From the NCBI GenBank assembly GCA_012931725.1, contig CM022953.1, forward strand, positions 59,103,354 through 59,167,353: a DNA stretch of 64,000 bases. The letters run 5' to 3'. The number at the start of each line of letters is the position of its first letter. Position 1 is the stretch's first letter. Made by a program: the position numbers and the translations under genes. The notes under the pieces are model-generated. The model did no database searches. It was not told where the DNA came from and was given only the letters and a program-made list of their open reading frames with translations. The DNA is from Litsea cubeba (taxonomy: Eukaryota > Streptophyta > Magnoliopsida > Laurales > Lauraceae). Of this stretch, positions 1-11,459 are shown piece after piece.

Positions 1-1714
1 CCATTCAGGTCTCTATTGTCAATACAGACCCTGATCTGCCCATTTTTCTTTGTCATGAGGACAATGTTGGCCAACCATTCAAGATGTTGTTCCTTATGGA
101 TGAAGCCAACGCTTTTAAGCTTTTGAACTTCTTGTTCGATTTTATCTATCACATCTTGACATAATCTTCTTTGGCCTTGTTTGAAAGGCTTGATGTCTTC
201 TTGAGGATTGAGCTTGTAGACTGCTACTTTGGGGTCTAAACCAGGCATTTCAGCGTAGGACCATGCAAAGCAATCAACAAACTCACGAAGAAAAATGATA
301 TACTCGGTTAACTCATCATCCTTTATATTCTTGCTTATGAATACAGGACGTGGGTTATCTAGTGTTCCCAAGTCTATCTTTTGAATAGGATCTTCTGATA
401 GAAGGTTCGAAGGTGGTTCCTCCATAATATCTTCGGAGGCTTCCAACTCAACAAAACCTTCTGGGGTTTCAAGGGCATTTCCAGACCAAGGCTTCGTTCC
501 TTTCCATGGGTCTTCTTGATCAGTGATCTTCTCAAGGCTTGCTATGATATGGTCCCAATCGCCTGTTGAAACTGGGTTCAAATAAGGTACTTCTTTTGGT
601 GATGAGAGTTCTTCTGGGTCAGAATAACACATGTCTGTGTTATCGGACAATTCCTCTTAATCGTCAGAGAAATCGTACCAATTAGATGAGCTTTCTGGAT
701 CTTTGTCAGGTGACTCATCGAAGAGATATCCAGGGAGATCGATGTCTTCATGGATATGAGATGTTGAGGCTTGGTCAGCAAATCGGCTTTTCAACCTTTG
801 TGTCAACTATCTTAGAGGAGTGTCGGGATCATACCCTAACCCATGTGAAGACTTTTCTACATAACCGTAGAGTATCCAATCTTCTAGCTGGCTTTTGGTC
901 AAGGCGGGCCCCAATGGCATGAGAATATCGTGGCCTTCTCCCAAACTGACTGGATTTTGAGCGTCATAGCCCATTTTCTTCATAATAGCTTGTGCCACAG
1001 GACTATATAGAAATAGTTGAGACATACCTTCATTTTGGGAAGGTTCAAGCAGGGAGTTTGATGAAGAAGCTTATGATCTGTGGAAGAAGATCGACTTTTC
1101 TTTTACTAAAGTTGCTGGAACAACGAAGGAAGCAGACGTAGGATCTTCTACATCAGCAGGTGTCTCTATTGGAATAAGAGCAGGCTAAACTTGATGAGTA
1201 TCAGCTTTGCTTGACGGTGTATCATTTTCTGGCTCTGAATCCAAATCTGTGTCTTGCATGATAGACACGAAAGAGACAACAAGTTTGCCCCCAGACTTTT
1301 GCTTTGCCTTCTTAACTTTAGTTTTGATGACCAAAGTCTTTGAAGGTTTGAGGGAGATGATGAAGGGAGGTTGACTGCTCTCTTCGGATTTGCCGAAGGG
1401 TTTGTTTTCTTCCGGCGATTGTTGAAGAGCTTTGCCTTTATCTTTTTGGAGATTTTCAACAAAGGGTACTATTTCCTTCTCCTCTTCTTCCTTTTCCTCT
1501 TCATACATCTGGGAGTCTGTGAAGTGAACTTCTTTACCTTTGAAGGGTTTTTGTCCTCAAAGACTCGATGTATACGAACTTGATGCATTGATGTAGAGTT
1601 GAAGGGACAATACCATTCTCGTGTATCCAAGGACGTCCGAGAGAAGGATGTTATAGCATGAAAGGATTTTATTGTATACACAGTGACCTCAGAGATAAGA
1701 TCACCGATTTGCAA
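1..1714 (-). pseudogene. Tat copy 1: start of reverse transcriptase and upstream linker
   Basis: Reading leftward, the segment holds a charged, low-complexity linker (Lys/Glu-rich runs around 1450-1510, in two frames joined by a frameshift), then a hydrophilic stretch, and near base 1 the conserved start of gypsy RT (CIDNRDLNG just inside the window edge). At that site copy 2 has a stop codon where this copy has Asn (AAT). The frame 807-1025 encodes a short peptide ending in a glycine-containing segment that copy 2 lacks through a deletion. The coding frame changes several times, so this is a decayed pol fragment. The catalytic RT motifs are off the window. Confidence 0.75.
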
Positions 1715-2682
1715 CTTGAACCTGATTTTGCCGATGGGCCTTTGAGTACTCCCATCGTATCCAAGATAGATACCGATGTATGGCTCAGCTTGCTGGGTGG
1801 GATGCCCAACTCTTCGAGAGCCGAAGTGGAGATGAGTTTGAGTGTAGAACCTAGGTCGATCTGAACTCTGTGCATTGGCATTTCCTTGATGTACCCTTTG
1901 AAATACAGGGGTCGGTTGTGCCTTGTTTCGCTAAGTAGGAGGTCTTCCTTAGTAAAGGCGATTGTTGCACTTGCTGTTTTTTGAAACAAGAGGCATTCAA
2001 TGCAAGATCCCTCGGTTTTCTTCTTTTTTCCTTTTGAGGAGGTTTCTGAGCTTTTGACCCGGTAATCCATTTCAATTTGTAGGACTTGCGGGGCATGTTT
2101 ATCGACATCCTCATTCAGCTTTTGTAATTCTGAAATGAGAGTATCACGAGTGCGCGGAGACATTCGCAATAAGTCTAGGATGTGCAATCGTGCATGTATG
2201 TGTTTAAAGTGCTCGATCAAGTCATACTTGAAAGCCTCCTTGGGGCCTGCATGTTCATTATTGTTGCCACTTGGGGCGTTTACAATATCTTTTCCCGAAG
2301 GATTTACATAAGTAAAAGAAGATTGGTTGTAATATTTGTGGTAGTCCCGGCCAGAGCGTGTGCCTCTACCAACTTCGAGAGCTTCTTGAGAAGGGTCTTT
2401 GTTTGGCAGACTACCTTTGGGATTAAGAGGCTGTTGTTTCTCGTTTACTGGGGATGTGTCTGCAGCAGAGTTCTCATCCTCAGTGATTGTGTTGCATGGA
2501 GCATTTTCCAGGAACAAGTCCTGAACTTCATCCAGCAGCTTTTCTTCTTTATTGATCAATTCATTAGCCCAAACATCAATAGCTAGGGCTTCTTTACGAT
2601 GATCAGTCGGGAAGGGTGTGAGTTCTAAAGTTACAATCTCAAGAGACGAAGCCTGAGAGGGTGTTATCTCAGTGAAAGTCAC
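1669..2682 (-). pseudogene. Tat copy 1: aspartic protease region of the polyprotein
   Basis: An open frame of 337 codons. The N-terminal two thirds are hydrophilic and rich in Glu, Ser and Lys and match the linker of copy 2. The C-terminal third carries the retropepsin-like segment: HRVQIDLGS (the D-x-G-S active-site loop, usually D-T/S-G), then LISTSALEELG, as in copy 2 where the loop reads DPGS. Retropepsins cut the Gag-Pol polyprotein in the virus-like particle. The frame ends soon after, with the flap region partly out of frame, so the protein is probably not functional. It lies between the gag-side linker (right) and the RT linker (left). Confidence 0.7.
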
Positions 2683-3573
2683 TTGAGAAGAGGTAGCTCC
2701 AAAAGATATACTACCAGACGTGGTCAGGTAGTAAGTGATCTCACCAGACGAGGCTTTAGCAGAGCTATCATCCTAAACTATCACATTGCAGGCAGTTTCG
2801 ACAGGAGACATCGCCAGAATAGACAGTTGGGAATCGGACTCATCCCCGGATGTAAGAGGATCATCAATCTAGCAGTTTTTTCCTTTCTCAGGAGTTGAGG
2901 GAGGAGGTACCTGGTGGTCTTCAGGGACTTCCGGTTCTGGATATTGATTGCGACGAAGCTCGTTGACGCGATCTTACTCTTGATTTAGGGCAAGACGCTG
3001 CAAGATCCTTGCATCTTCTTCAAGATCAGGCATGGGAGCCAAATCTTCTTCTCCGTCTGCTCCATGGGGTTCAGCATGGTTGGGTTCCACTGGAGCAATG
3101 GCGGGTGCTGGGTCAACAACATTTCCTTGAGCAACCTCTTGGTCTTCTTCATCATCAAACCAGGATCCTTGTGGCTGTAAGGGGTTATACCAAATTACCG
3201 GCATAAGGTGAGTTTCAGGAACCCATTATTCGTCGGAGAGGTATTCTCCTATTTCAAGGGATTCCTCCCACTCGTCAGTGTCACTGGACTCATATCCATT
3301 CATGGAGAATCTAACTACCGAATTGCAAGAGTATGATGCTGCCTGCTTGGTTTCTTTTTTGAATTGTGGCGGCATGAAATCACTGAGAGTGAACTTTCTT
3401 ACCGCCTTTGAAGTCTCTGGAAGGGACTTTTTTGTTACCCCCAGTGAAGCGGTAGAGGAGGTCTCTGCCTTTTTATGGACTTCTTGTTTTGGCTGGGTCT
3501 TCTCTTGCCGTTTGAGCTTGAGGAGATGTTTCCTAGCCTGCATTTGATGTTGAGCTATCGGTTTTGTTTTCAC
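2683..3573 (-). pseudogene. Tat copy 1: acidic linker between gag and protease
   Basis: Decayed coding sequence that aligns with 35933-36640 of copy 2. Visible pieces are a frame at 2974-3204, rich in Asp, Glu and Pro (DEEDQEVAQGN and AEPHGADGEEDLAPMPDLEED), and one at 3226-3573 with a basic N-terminus and the shared segment SYSCNSVVRFSMNGYESSD. Stops and frame changes separate them. I recognise no enzymatic domain. Long acidic spacers between gag and protease are seen in both Tat copies here, so it is a family trait and not a local insertion. Confidence 0.65.
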
Positions 3574-5624
3574 AACCTCCTAGTTTTTATCTTCCAGGAG
3601 ATCAGGATGTACCCATATGGGTTGTCCGTCTGGTGTCGGGCAAGGAACCGGCACTTCGGACACTTGAATTTTTTTTATCACCTTGAAGGAAGTAGTGATC
3701 TTCTTCTTTGGAGATTTTGATGTTTGTCCACATGACACCATGTTGACGGAAACAGACCCATAGTTTTTGTCAAAGGTGATGACTTTGTTTTTCCACATCT
3801 CGTTTATCCTCTCTCTCACAACAAAGCATTGATTGAGAGGGTGCGAGATCATCTGGTTTCTTACCTGCAGCTTTATTTTCAGCTTTCTTTCGTGGCTGAG
3901 GAGTTAACTCGGTTTGCACATTGAGGACCTCTTTTATCTTTGGTTTTGAGGTTGCAATGGCAGTTGGTTTCTTCCTTGATGATTTCTGACTGTTGAGGTC
4001 TTTGATCACTGTTTCAGCCTCCATAGAAGCTTCTAGGAGTTCTCCCAGGTTTCTTGATTTGTTGCAGATGATCATGGAGCGGATCCTTGCTCTCATGTAG
4101 TTTCGGCAGATGTCGACCAGCGACGCTTGAGGCAGTACATCTGAGCATTTGTACGCCATTGCTTTCCACTTGTGAATGAAGTCGTATGTCGACTCATTCT
4201 CCCCCTGTTTTAGGCTACAGAGTTGAGCCATAGTAGCGGGATGAGCCTCACTTTTGAAGTGAGTCAGGAAGCGTGTCTCTAGCATGGCTCAGTTTTGGAT
4301 GGAGGCCTCCGGTAGAGTGGAGTACCAGTCAAAGGCCGTACCTTTTAGGGTATTTACAAAGAGGCTGATCTTGAGTGCATCTTGATCAGCGATAGCCCCC
4401 ATCAGGATTTTGAAGTGGATGACATGCTATCTGGTTAATCCTTTCCCCGTATATGTTTAGAGAGTAGGATGCTTGAGTTTTGTAGGGAACGGGACCGAGT
4501 CCATCCATAAGAGATATGGTGGCTTGATCCCATGTTCCTTGAGTATATCCTCTTCTTTTGCTTTGGCGAGGATGTCGTCCACGTCCTTTTTGGTGAGGGC
4601 GCGTGACTCATTTTCTTTTGCATTTCCCTCGTCATCTTGAAGATTCGGAGGAGGTTCATTATTCACCTGACGCTGAAAGGCGAGAAGAATGTTTTCCATC
4701 AGAGTTTCAATCCTCTGTTGGCCATGTTCAAATTGCTAGATGCGTGCCATCGCATCACCTTGAGGTGGATTGCGAGGTGGCTCGGATTTTGTAGCCAGGA
4801 TTTTCATCCCTCAGGATTCGTACGAAGAAATTATCCTGGTGACTGAGCTGGGGCTCATTCTTTTTTATGAAGAGCTTGAGGAAGGATTACTCCGCTTTCC
4901 TTGGCCTGAAGGAGCGGAGGATTCTTTTGGATGTCTTCGTATCCAGGAGACGCTGCGAGTCACCGGACGTCGGACATGGATTTTGGTTGCTGACTTTTGG
5001 CATCTTCTGGTTTTTTCAACCATATGGACAACAACAACTTGCTTAGGTCTTCCTTTTTCTACCCATTTATGAGAGACTTAAAGTGTAGGATGATGGGTCC
5101 TTTGCTTCTCTAGTCTCTTTTGTCGATACAACGCGCGGCGGTCCTTTGTCGGTGATCTCTCGGGCACAGTAACTGAGCCTGTCTTCTTTGAAGCTAGGCA
5201 TGGATAGGATCCGGACCCGGTCCTTTGTCTGTCGCAGCGAAGCTTTGAATTTTTTGAGTTCGGCCCCTGTAGAGATGAAGGGTCGAACCAAAGGTTTGTA
5301 GGCCTTGGCAGATTTTTACAGAGGCCTTGTGATGCATGATCTGATTTTGGGCTTATAGGAACAAGCCGGCTCATGCTGGGTTGACTTCTTTATCAAGTGG
5401 GAGATGGGTTTCTCCTCTTTCATGTAGGCAAGATGGTAGAACTAGTTTTCCTTGAGAGGGGCCAGGTACGCTGGCTTTGTGGATGCTTGAGTCCTTTGTT
5501 TTGGCCAAGGTTTCTGGGACCAAGTCTTGGGATAGACATGGTTGTTTGTGGGTCGAGGCTTAGCGGGGGTCCGCGGGCTTCGGGTTTCTTGGCGCAAACC
5601 TTTGGTGTCATGGTAGTGACACAT
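3574..5624 (-). pseudogene. Tat copy 1: gag (Retrotrans_gag-like capsid), broken
   Basis: Gag forms the virus-like particle shell around element RNA. The core is in the frame 3770-4285, with FLTHFKSEAHPATMAQLC and GENESTYDFIHKWKAMAYKC, the hallmark of gypsy Retrotrans_gag domains; copy 2 has the same core in 36644-37828. Upstream pieces lie at 4435-4699 (including SLMDSVPFPTK-like residues in another frame) and 5067-5374. The likely start is an ATG near 5611 or 5624. At least four frame changes split the gene. Copy 2 lacks the N-terminal third because of a copia insertion and deletion, so copy 1 is the only source here for that part. Confidence 0.7.
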
Positions 5625-7524
5625 TAAGAAGCGATTTTCTACTTTTTGGCAGGCGCGGTTTCTTCTTTGGGAAGTGGGAATGATCCTAGTATCCCAAAGA
5701 CGATAGTCCAGGGAGTCGAGGTCGACCCCGAGTTCAGAGAGTTACTAAGAGAGATGATGCTTCGGTAGCTGAGAGGGCACTTGTGAGTGCGCGTGTTTTG
5801 CTTCTATTAAAGCATGAGTTGGTGCTTGTTTTAGTCGAAAGTAATGGTTAAAGAAGCTGCCATTGTTAGTTTTGAAAAATTTATGAAACAAGACCACATC
5901 CATTAGTAATCACAAGAATATAATGATCATAAATGGGAAAAACAATGGTTTTGTCTTTTCAAATTGCTCGAAGGACATGGTCCGACTTAAGCGAAATGCA
6001 GAAGGCAAAAAGCCATAGAAGGTACAATTGTTCTGATCACAAGTATATGGTGGGCCCAGAATGAGCGTTCCAGTGACTGCTAGAAATAATTGTAAACCTA
6101 AATTCGACTTATCGAGAAGCAAGGCTTGCTCGAGGTAAGAAGAATATAAGGTCGGAGTTACGAATGTGCTAGTCGTAAATAAAGTAGGGCATACTAGTAC
6201 CGCTAGGCACAAATGTTGAAGAGAATAAGAGTGTCGGTCGCAAATACAGTAGACTCAAAAAGGGCGTACTAGTACTGCTAAGCAGAAATGTTGGAAATCG
6301 TATCCATGTAATGGACATGAGATGGGATTTTCTTTTTTCGAAAGGCCAAGATTGGATTCATCAAAGAGAGCAAATGGTGTTCTAATTCAACATTTCTACG
6401 AGCATCGGTATCAGGAAAGGAAGGAACCACAATTTCTCGAATTTGGATCCAAAAGTGACGAGAGTTTTTTTTTTTTTTAAGGTCAAGATTGGATTCGTTA
6501 AAGAGACCAAATGGTATTCCAATCCGAACACAGGCTCAACATTTTTGCGAGCACCGGTACCAGGAATGAAAGGAACCAGAATTTATCGAATCCGAATCCA
6601 AACGTGAGGTTTTTTTTTAAGATTTTTTTTGTTTGTTTTTTTTTGAAAGATCTAAAGACGAAAGAGTACACATAGGCCTCCTAATCCAGCCTTATGAAAT
6701 CCTCAATTGATTGATTTTCCCCCAGGTAAGGGTAGGATTACTTAATGAACCCGTTTGGAGGACTCTTGCCTATAATAGTCAAGTTGCTCCACACTCTGGA
6801 CAAGGATTTTCTGGAATCAATCATGGTCAAAGAACGCAATTGGTGTAACCTTAGTGTTCTTTGTCTCTGTTTTTTTTTTTAGATCCCTAACATATTCATC
6901 GAAGAGAAACGATGGCCCAATCCCCGATCCGAACACAGGCTCAACATTTCTGCGAGCGCTGGTGCTCGAAAAGGAAAGGATCAAAGTTTCTCAACTTTGA
7001 ATCCAAAATGAGAAATCTGATTTTTTTTAGATCCCTAGCAGACTCATCGAAGAAAAACGATGACCCAATCCCCAATCCGAACACAGGCTCAACATTTCTG
7101 CGAGCGCCTGTGCCCAAAGGGGAAAGGATCAAAATTTCTCAATTTTGAATCCAAAATGAGAAATCTGATTTTTTTTAGATCCCTAACAGACTCATCGAAG
7201 AGAAACGATGGCCCAATCCCCGATCCGAACACAGGCTCAACATTTCTGCGAGCGCCGGTGCCCAAAAGGGAAATGATCAAAGTTTCTCAATTTTGAATCC
7301 AAAATGAGAAATCTATTTTTTTTTGTGAGAAAGAGTCGAAATAAATTCAAAGATAGAATTAGAAATTTCCAAAAAAATCCCTTCTCATTTTTTAGATGCG
7401 AAATTCAACATAGGCCACCAACTATAAAGGAGCCAAGGAATTTAGAAAGGAAAGCATAAGCATAGAGCAGAATATATGATATGCAAATATTCCATTTCTA
7501 AGCATCATGTTCTCAAATAAACGA
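5625..7524 (-). other. Tat copy 1: long untranslated leader between primer site and gag
   Basis: About 1.9 kb with no credible coding frame, between the gag start and the primer site. It is alignable to 40331-42396 of copy 2, for example through the shared stretch around 5698-5780 and 40334-40420. It contains homopolymer T tracts, two diverged longer repeats near 6310-6630, and a three-copy array at 6881-7318. In the transcribed strand these are A-tracts. Long leaders are usual in the Tat lineage. I see no splice pair that I would defend. Confidence 0.65.
6881..7318. repeat. 148-bp tandem repeat, 3 copies, in Tat copy 1 leader
   Basis: Units start at 6881, 7029 and 7177, each opening with AGATCCCTA and ending in a T tract before the next unit. 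Spacing is exactly 148 in both steps. Units differ by a few substitutions. The homologous array of copy 2 (41580-42180) has four units with variable spacing. Confidence 0.9.
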
Positions 7525-7542
7525 GTCCCATCGGGTGTGCCA
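7525..7542 (-). other. Primer binding site of Tat copy 1
   Basis: On the minus strand this reads TGGCACACCCGATGGGAC, starting with TGG (complement of the tRNA 3' CCA) three bases after the LTR terminal CA. Copy 2 has the same site at 42397-42414 with two changes. It is not the initiator-Met type used by the copia and LARD elements in this window. I could not assign the tRNA; Tat-lineage elements commonly use tRNA-Arg or tRNA-Lys. Confidence 0.7.
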
Positions 7543-7545
7543 GCT

Positions 7546-9805
7546 TGATGGACCGCACTTTCGCGCGCGGCGCTACCGAGGTCGGCGGACGTGAGAGTCC
7601 GTTTGGTCCAACCCTTTCGCGCTCGGAGGGCAAAGAGAGCATCAACATTTTTTTGTGTGGGTGTGCTAGATTTTCTATTCTACTTGGAATTGCAAGTGGT
7701 GATTCGGAGATTCACCTTCGCAAGTAGTTAAGGAAATCAGCCTTTTTCTAGTTTTCATTGCACATATATTTAACAAAAAAGACATGGTTTTGTTTTGAAT
7801 GCCGTGAAAGGCTGTTTTTTTTTTCTTTTTTTTCTTTTTTTTTTGTGAAAGGAGGTGTTTGGCATTTATAGCCGATTTACAATTCTTATCAATAATGAAA
7901 GACAAGAGTTGTGATTTTTTGACTTTTTAAACAATACAGCATATAATGAAAAGCAAGAAAATGAGGATCTAACTTCTTAGGAAATTATGGGGGACTTGTT
8001 CAGATTGACGGTCGTAATCCATATGTGGACTTCGCCATCATCCATACAGATGAGAATAGAGGATGCTCTTGATTTGCTTGGCTCGACTTAACCTCAGATT
8101 TTTAGAGGACAAAAACCAAGAGGAGGTCCTACGTCCAATAAAAAGCTAAGTAGACAGGCTGAAAAGCCACGTCTAAGCCATTGGAGGCAGAAGGAGAAGA
8201 CAAGGACCTTAGGGGGGGATGCCCCCCCAAGACTTCTGTGACCTTGGACTTATAAAATGCCATAAAAACTTGGACTTGTAACTCACGCTTGCTTGCTTCT
8301 GATTGGGCCGTCCAAAATAATGACTGCATTAAGTTGCCATAAACGGGTCAATTAACAACACTAAGTGGTCGCCGAGGCAGTTGAAGAGTCGCGGGCCATG
8401 CCGCGTCTTTTGGAATTCATTTTGCGATGATTATCGATGGATCTTCATGCTGATCGACATCGGATGACCATGCAACTTCAGACATTGATTGCTAATAGCG
8501 GGCCGGTGCATCTGTCATGTCGATTTCTCGATCGATCGAACAGAAAGTGCACTTTCTTGGTCTACTGGTTGGCAATCAACAATGATTTGATCCTCTCGAA
8601 GATGGACCCATGGTGTTGAGAAAGATCGACAGATTTGGTTCCTCAAAAGTCAGAATTTTGGAAACCTACAGGGGCCGGAAGTCTCGAAACGCGAAAAGGG
8701 ATCGGGAAATGGCCTTTCGGCGGAAATTCGGTGACCAGAATTTCCAGGGTCGCCGATGACCATGCACCCAAGGTCGCCAGGTGACCGTGGGCCATGGTTT
8801 CGGCGACCATGGGGACTTGGTCCCTTTTGGTCGCCGATTTTCGGCCTTTCTTTCCGATTTTTTCAATTCTTTTTTCTTCGGTATTTTTCCTGATATTTTT
8901 GTACATTTATTGGCCTGATTTCCTTGTAGAAAACTTGACGAGAATCCTAGAAATTTGGAGTGCAAAGTTTCCAATTTTCTGGGAAAGCTGAAGACTTTGT
9001 CGTGTAAAGCTACTGATTTGCCGTTAGAAGCCAAAACTGGGTCAAACGATGTCGGAATGACCTGAAATTTGAGGTGAAGCCTTTTGAGCAATGAATAAGA
9101 CCAACCATAGGATCTTGTTTGAGTTTGAAGCTATGTGGGGTCCTGTTGCTAGTAGGCTTGATTCTATCGTGAGGAAGATGTCATGCTTTGATGTGCGGTC
9201 AACCGATGTCCGATTGACCTGAGATTTGACAGGGAGCATATTGGAGTCATTTTGAGACGATCCATTAGCTCTGATTTGAAAACCATAGTCTCGGGGAGCT
9301 TCGCTGCTGGGAGGCCAGATTTGGCTTCCGAGAGTCAAAGTCTGGTCAAATGTTGTCGAAATGACCAGAAACTTGACATGTAGCCCTTTGCAAGCATTTT
9401 GAAGTCACCCATGTGCTCTGTTTGATGAGTGATGGCCTCGGTTCTCCTGTTTGAGGGTTGATGTAGGGTCAAACGTTGTCGGCTTAACTTGGAACTTGAC
9501 GTGGAGCCTTTTGGAGGTATTTTGAAACCATCCACTGGCTTTGATCAAAGATTTGATGTCTTCGATGTTGTTGCCGCCGGGAGTTCCTATTCAGTTGCTG
9601 GAGGAGTAAAGTTAGCCCAAATAATTTTGAAATGACCCGAAACTTCATGGGTACTCCTCTCTTGGCTGCCTTGAAGGATCTTGCAGTTTTTGTTTGATTC
9701 TGACAAGATTTGATTTTTTGGAAGTAGCATTGCCTGTTTATGGTAGGCTACGGCTTCACGTAGCTTTTTTGAGGTTGAAGAGGCAAAGTGACATTTTTGG
9801 TGTCA
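7546..9805 (-). repeat. 5' LTR of Tat copy 1
   Basis: 2260 bp, starting TGACACC on the minus strand (plus-strand end GGTGTCA at 9805) and ending CA three bases before the primer site. It aligns along its length with the 5' LTR of copy 2 (42418-44946, 2529 bp). The length difference is mostly a deletion near 8236-8280 in the stretch that, in copy 2, carries the TATA box (43235-43246). The bases after 9805 (ACAAG) would be the target duplication, but the partner is outside the window. Confidence 0.85.
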
Positions 9806-9810
9806 ACAAG

Positions 9811-11360
9811 AGCCAATGGATAGTCTTAAAATCTTACAAGAGGCTTTATGTCCAATTTTAGGTCAAATCGACAACATTTGACCTAACATCAACTCTCAAC
9901 GGCGGAAACCATTGAGGCCATCACTCATTAAACAAAGCACATGGATGGTCTCAAAATACTTCCAAGGGGCTACATGTCAAGTTTCAGGTCATTTCGAAAT
10001 CACTTGACCAGACTTTGATCTCCCGGAAGCTAAATTAGGCCTCTCGAAGGTGGAGCCCCTCGGGACCATGATTTCCAAATCGGATCTAATGGATCATATT
10101 AAAATGATTCCAAGAGACTCCCTATCAAACTTCAGGTCAATCAAACATCATTTGATAGTACATCAAAGCGCGGCGCCTTCCTCACGATAAAATCAAGTCT
10201 ACTGGCAACAGGACCCCACATGACTTCAAAACTCAAACGGAAGCCTATGGTTGGTTTTATTTATTACCCATGAAGCTTCACCTCAAATTTCAGGTCATTC
10301 TGAATTCGTTTGACCTAGTTTTGGCTTCTAACGGCAAATCGGCAACTCTGTGCGACAAAGTCTTCAGCTTTCCCGAAAAATCAGAAACTTTGCCTTCTAA
10401 TCTGCATGGCTTCTCATCAAGTTTTCTGCAGGGAAATCAAGCCAAGAATTGCACAAAAATACCAAGAAAAATGTCAAAGAAGAAAAAAGCAGAAAAAACC
10501 AAAAGACGGCCGAAAAACGGCAACCGAAAAGGGGAAAAAGCCCCATGGTCGCCGGAAACCCATTTATGGATCCCTTTTCTCATTTTGAGCTATTTGGCCT
10601 CTGCGATTTTCAAAAAATTTGATTTTTGGGGCACGAAGTCTGTCGATCTTTGACTACATCATGAATTCACCTGCGAAATTATGGGTTCGTCATTGGAAGC
10701 TTCAAAATCGCCAACTGGCCAACCAAGAAAGCACACTTTCTGCCCGATCGATCGAGAAATCAATAGGACCGGCCCATTGGTATCAATTAATATCTAAAAT
10801 TGCATGATCATCCGACGACAATCAGCATGAGAAATCCACCAGCGATCAAGGTTTCCTACATCACGAGTAGAATTCCAAAAGATGCGGCACACCCTAGGAC
10901 TCTTAATGCGGTTAATGGCCCATTTAATGACAAATTAATGTGGTTGATTAATCATTATTATAGGTGGACGAATAAGAAGCCAAGTTGTGGGAGTTACAAG
11001 TCAAATATAATTATGGCATTAAACCATGTAAGTCCTCCAATCATGGAGTTTAAATGCAATTAAGGGCCCATCATTCTTTAGCGGCCAATCAAAATCCAAG
11101 AAAAATGAGTTACAAAAAATATAAATGAAAATGTGTACCTCCTCCCATCATAGAGCATTAATGCAATCAATGCATTTAAAGCCCATAAACTCCCCCCACG
11201 GCCATCAAAAGCCTATAAAAGGAGGCCATTTCCACCATTCCAAAAATAGAAAAAACAATGAGCAAATCCTAGAAAAAAACTCTACAACGTTGCTACGACA
11301 ATCTCCTCTTCGTTGAAGAAGTTCTACAGCAACCACCGCTACAAGGTGACCAAAGTCCGG
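9811..11360 (+). repeat. Inverted Tat-family LTR fragment, part 1
   Basis: Reverse complement of the same LTR family: the plus strand here matches the minus strand of 7546-9805 and 42418-44946. It opens inside the LTR (GAGCCAATGGATAG corresponds to the complement near 44690), so roughly the first 260 bases are missing at the junction with copy 1. It includes a TATA-like CCTATAAAAGG near 11212 and runs to CAAGGTGACCAAAGTCC near 11358, where the TNP2 transposon begins. The LTR resumes at about 17281. Confidence 0.85.
11210..11222 (+). promoter_or_regulatory. TATA box of the inverted Tat LTR
   Basis: GCCTATAAAAGGAGG in the plus-oriented LTR lies at the position equivalent to the minus-strand CCTATAAATAGG of copy 2 (43235-43246). 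It is the expected start of the element transcript, about 30 bases upstream of the RNA 5' end. Confidence 0.5.
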
Positions 11361-11459
11361 TCTCTCCTCCATTCATGTTTATTTGCAACCATTGATCACT
11401 GAGCTAGAAGAATTGTGATCCACCGGAGCCATAACATATGATTCTAACACTAAGAGTAG

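Larger units (their letters stand above)
1..9805 (-). mobile_element. Ty3/gypsy element, Tat lineage, copy 1 (5' part only)
   Basis: Minus-strand LTR retrotransposon read right to left: 5' LTR 7546-9805, primer site 7525-7542, leader with tandem repeats, gag, linker, aspartic protease, and the first residues of reverse transcriptase at base 1. The rest of pol and the 3' LTR lie outside the window. Lineage is assigned from close similarity along its length to copy 2 (23800-44946), which shows the RT, RNase H, archaeal-type RNase H, integrase order typical of Tat. The coding part is broken by frameshifts and stops and is not expected to make a full polyprotein. It keeps about 500 bases (600-1110) missing from copy 2. 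Lineage confidence is high; autonomy is ruled out by the breaks. Confidence 0.85.
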
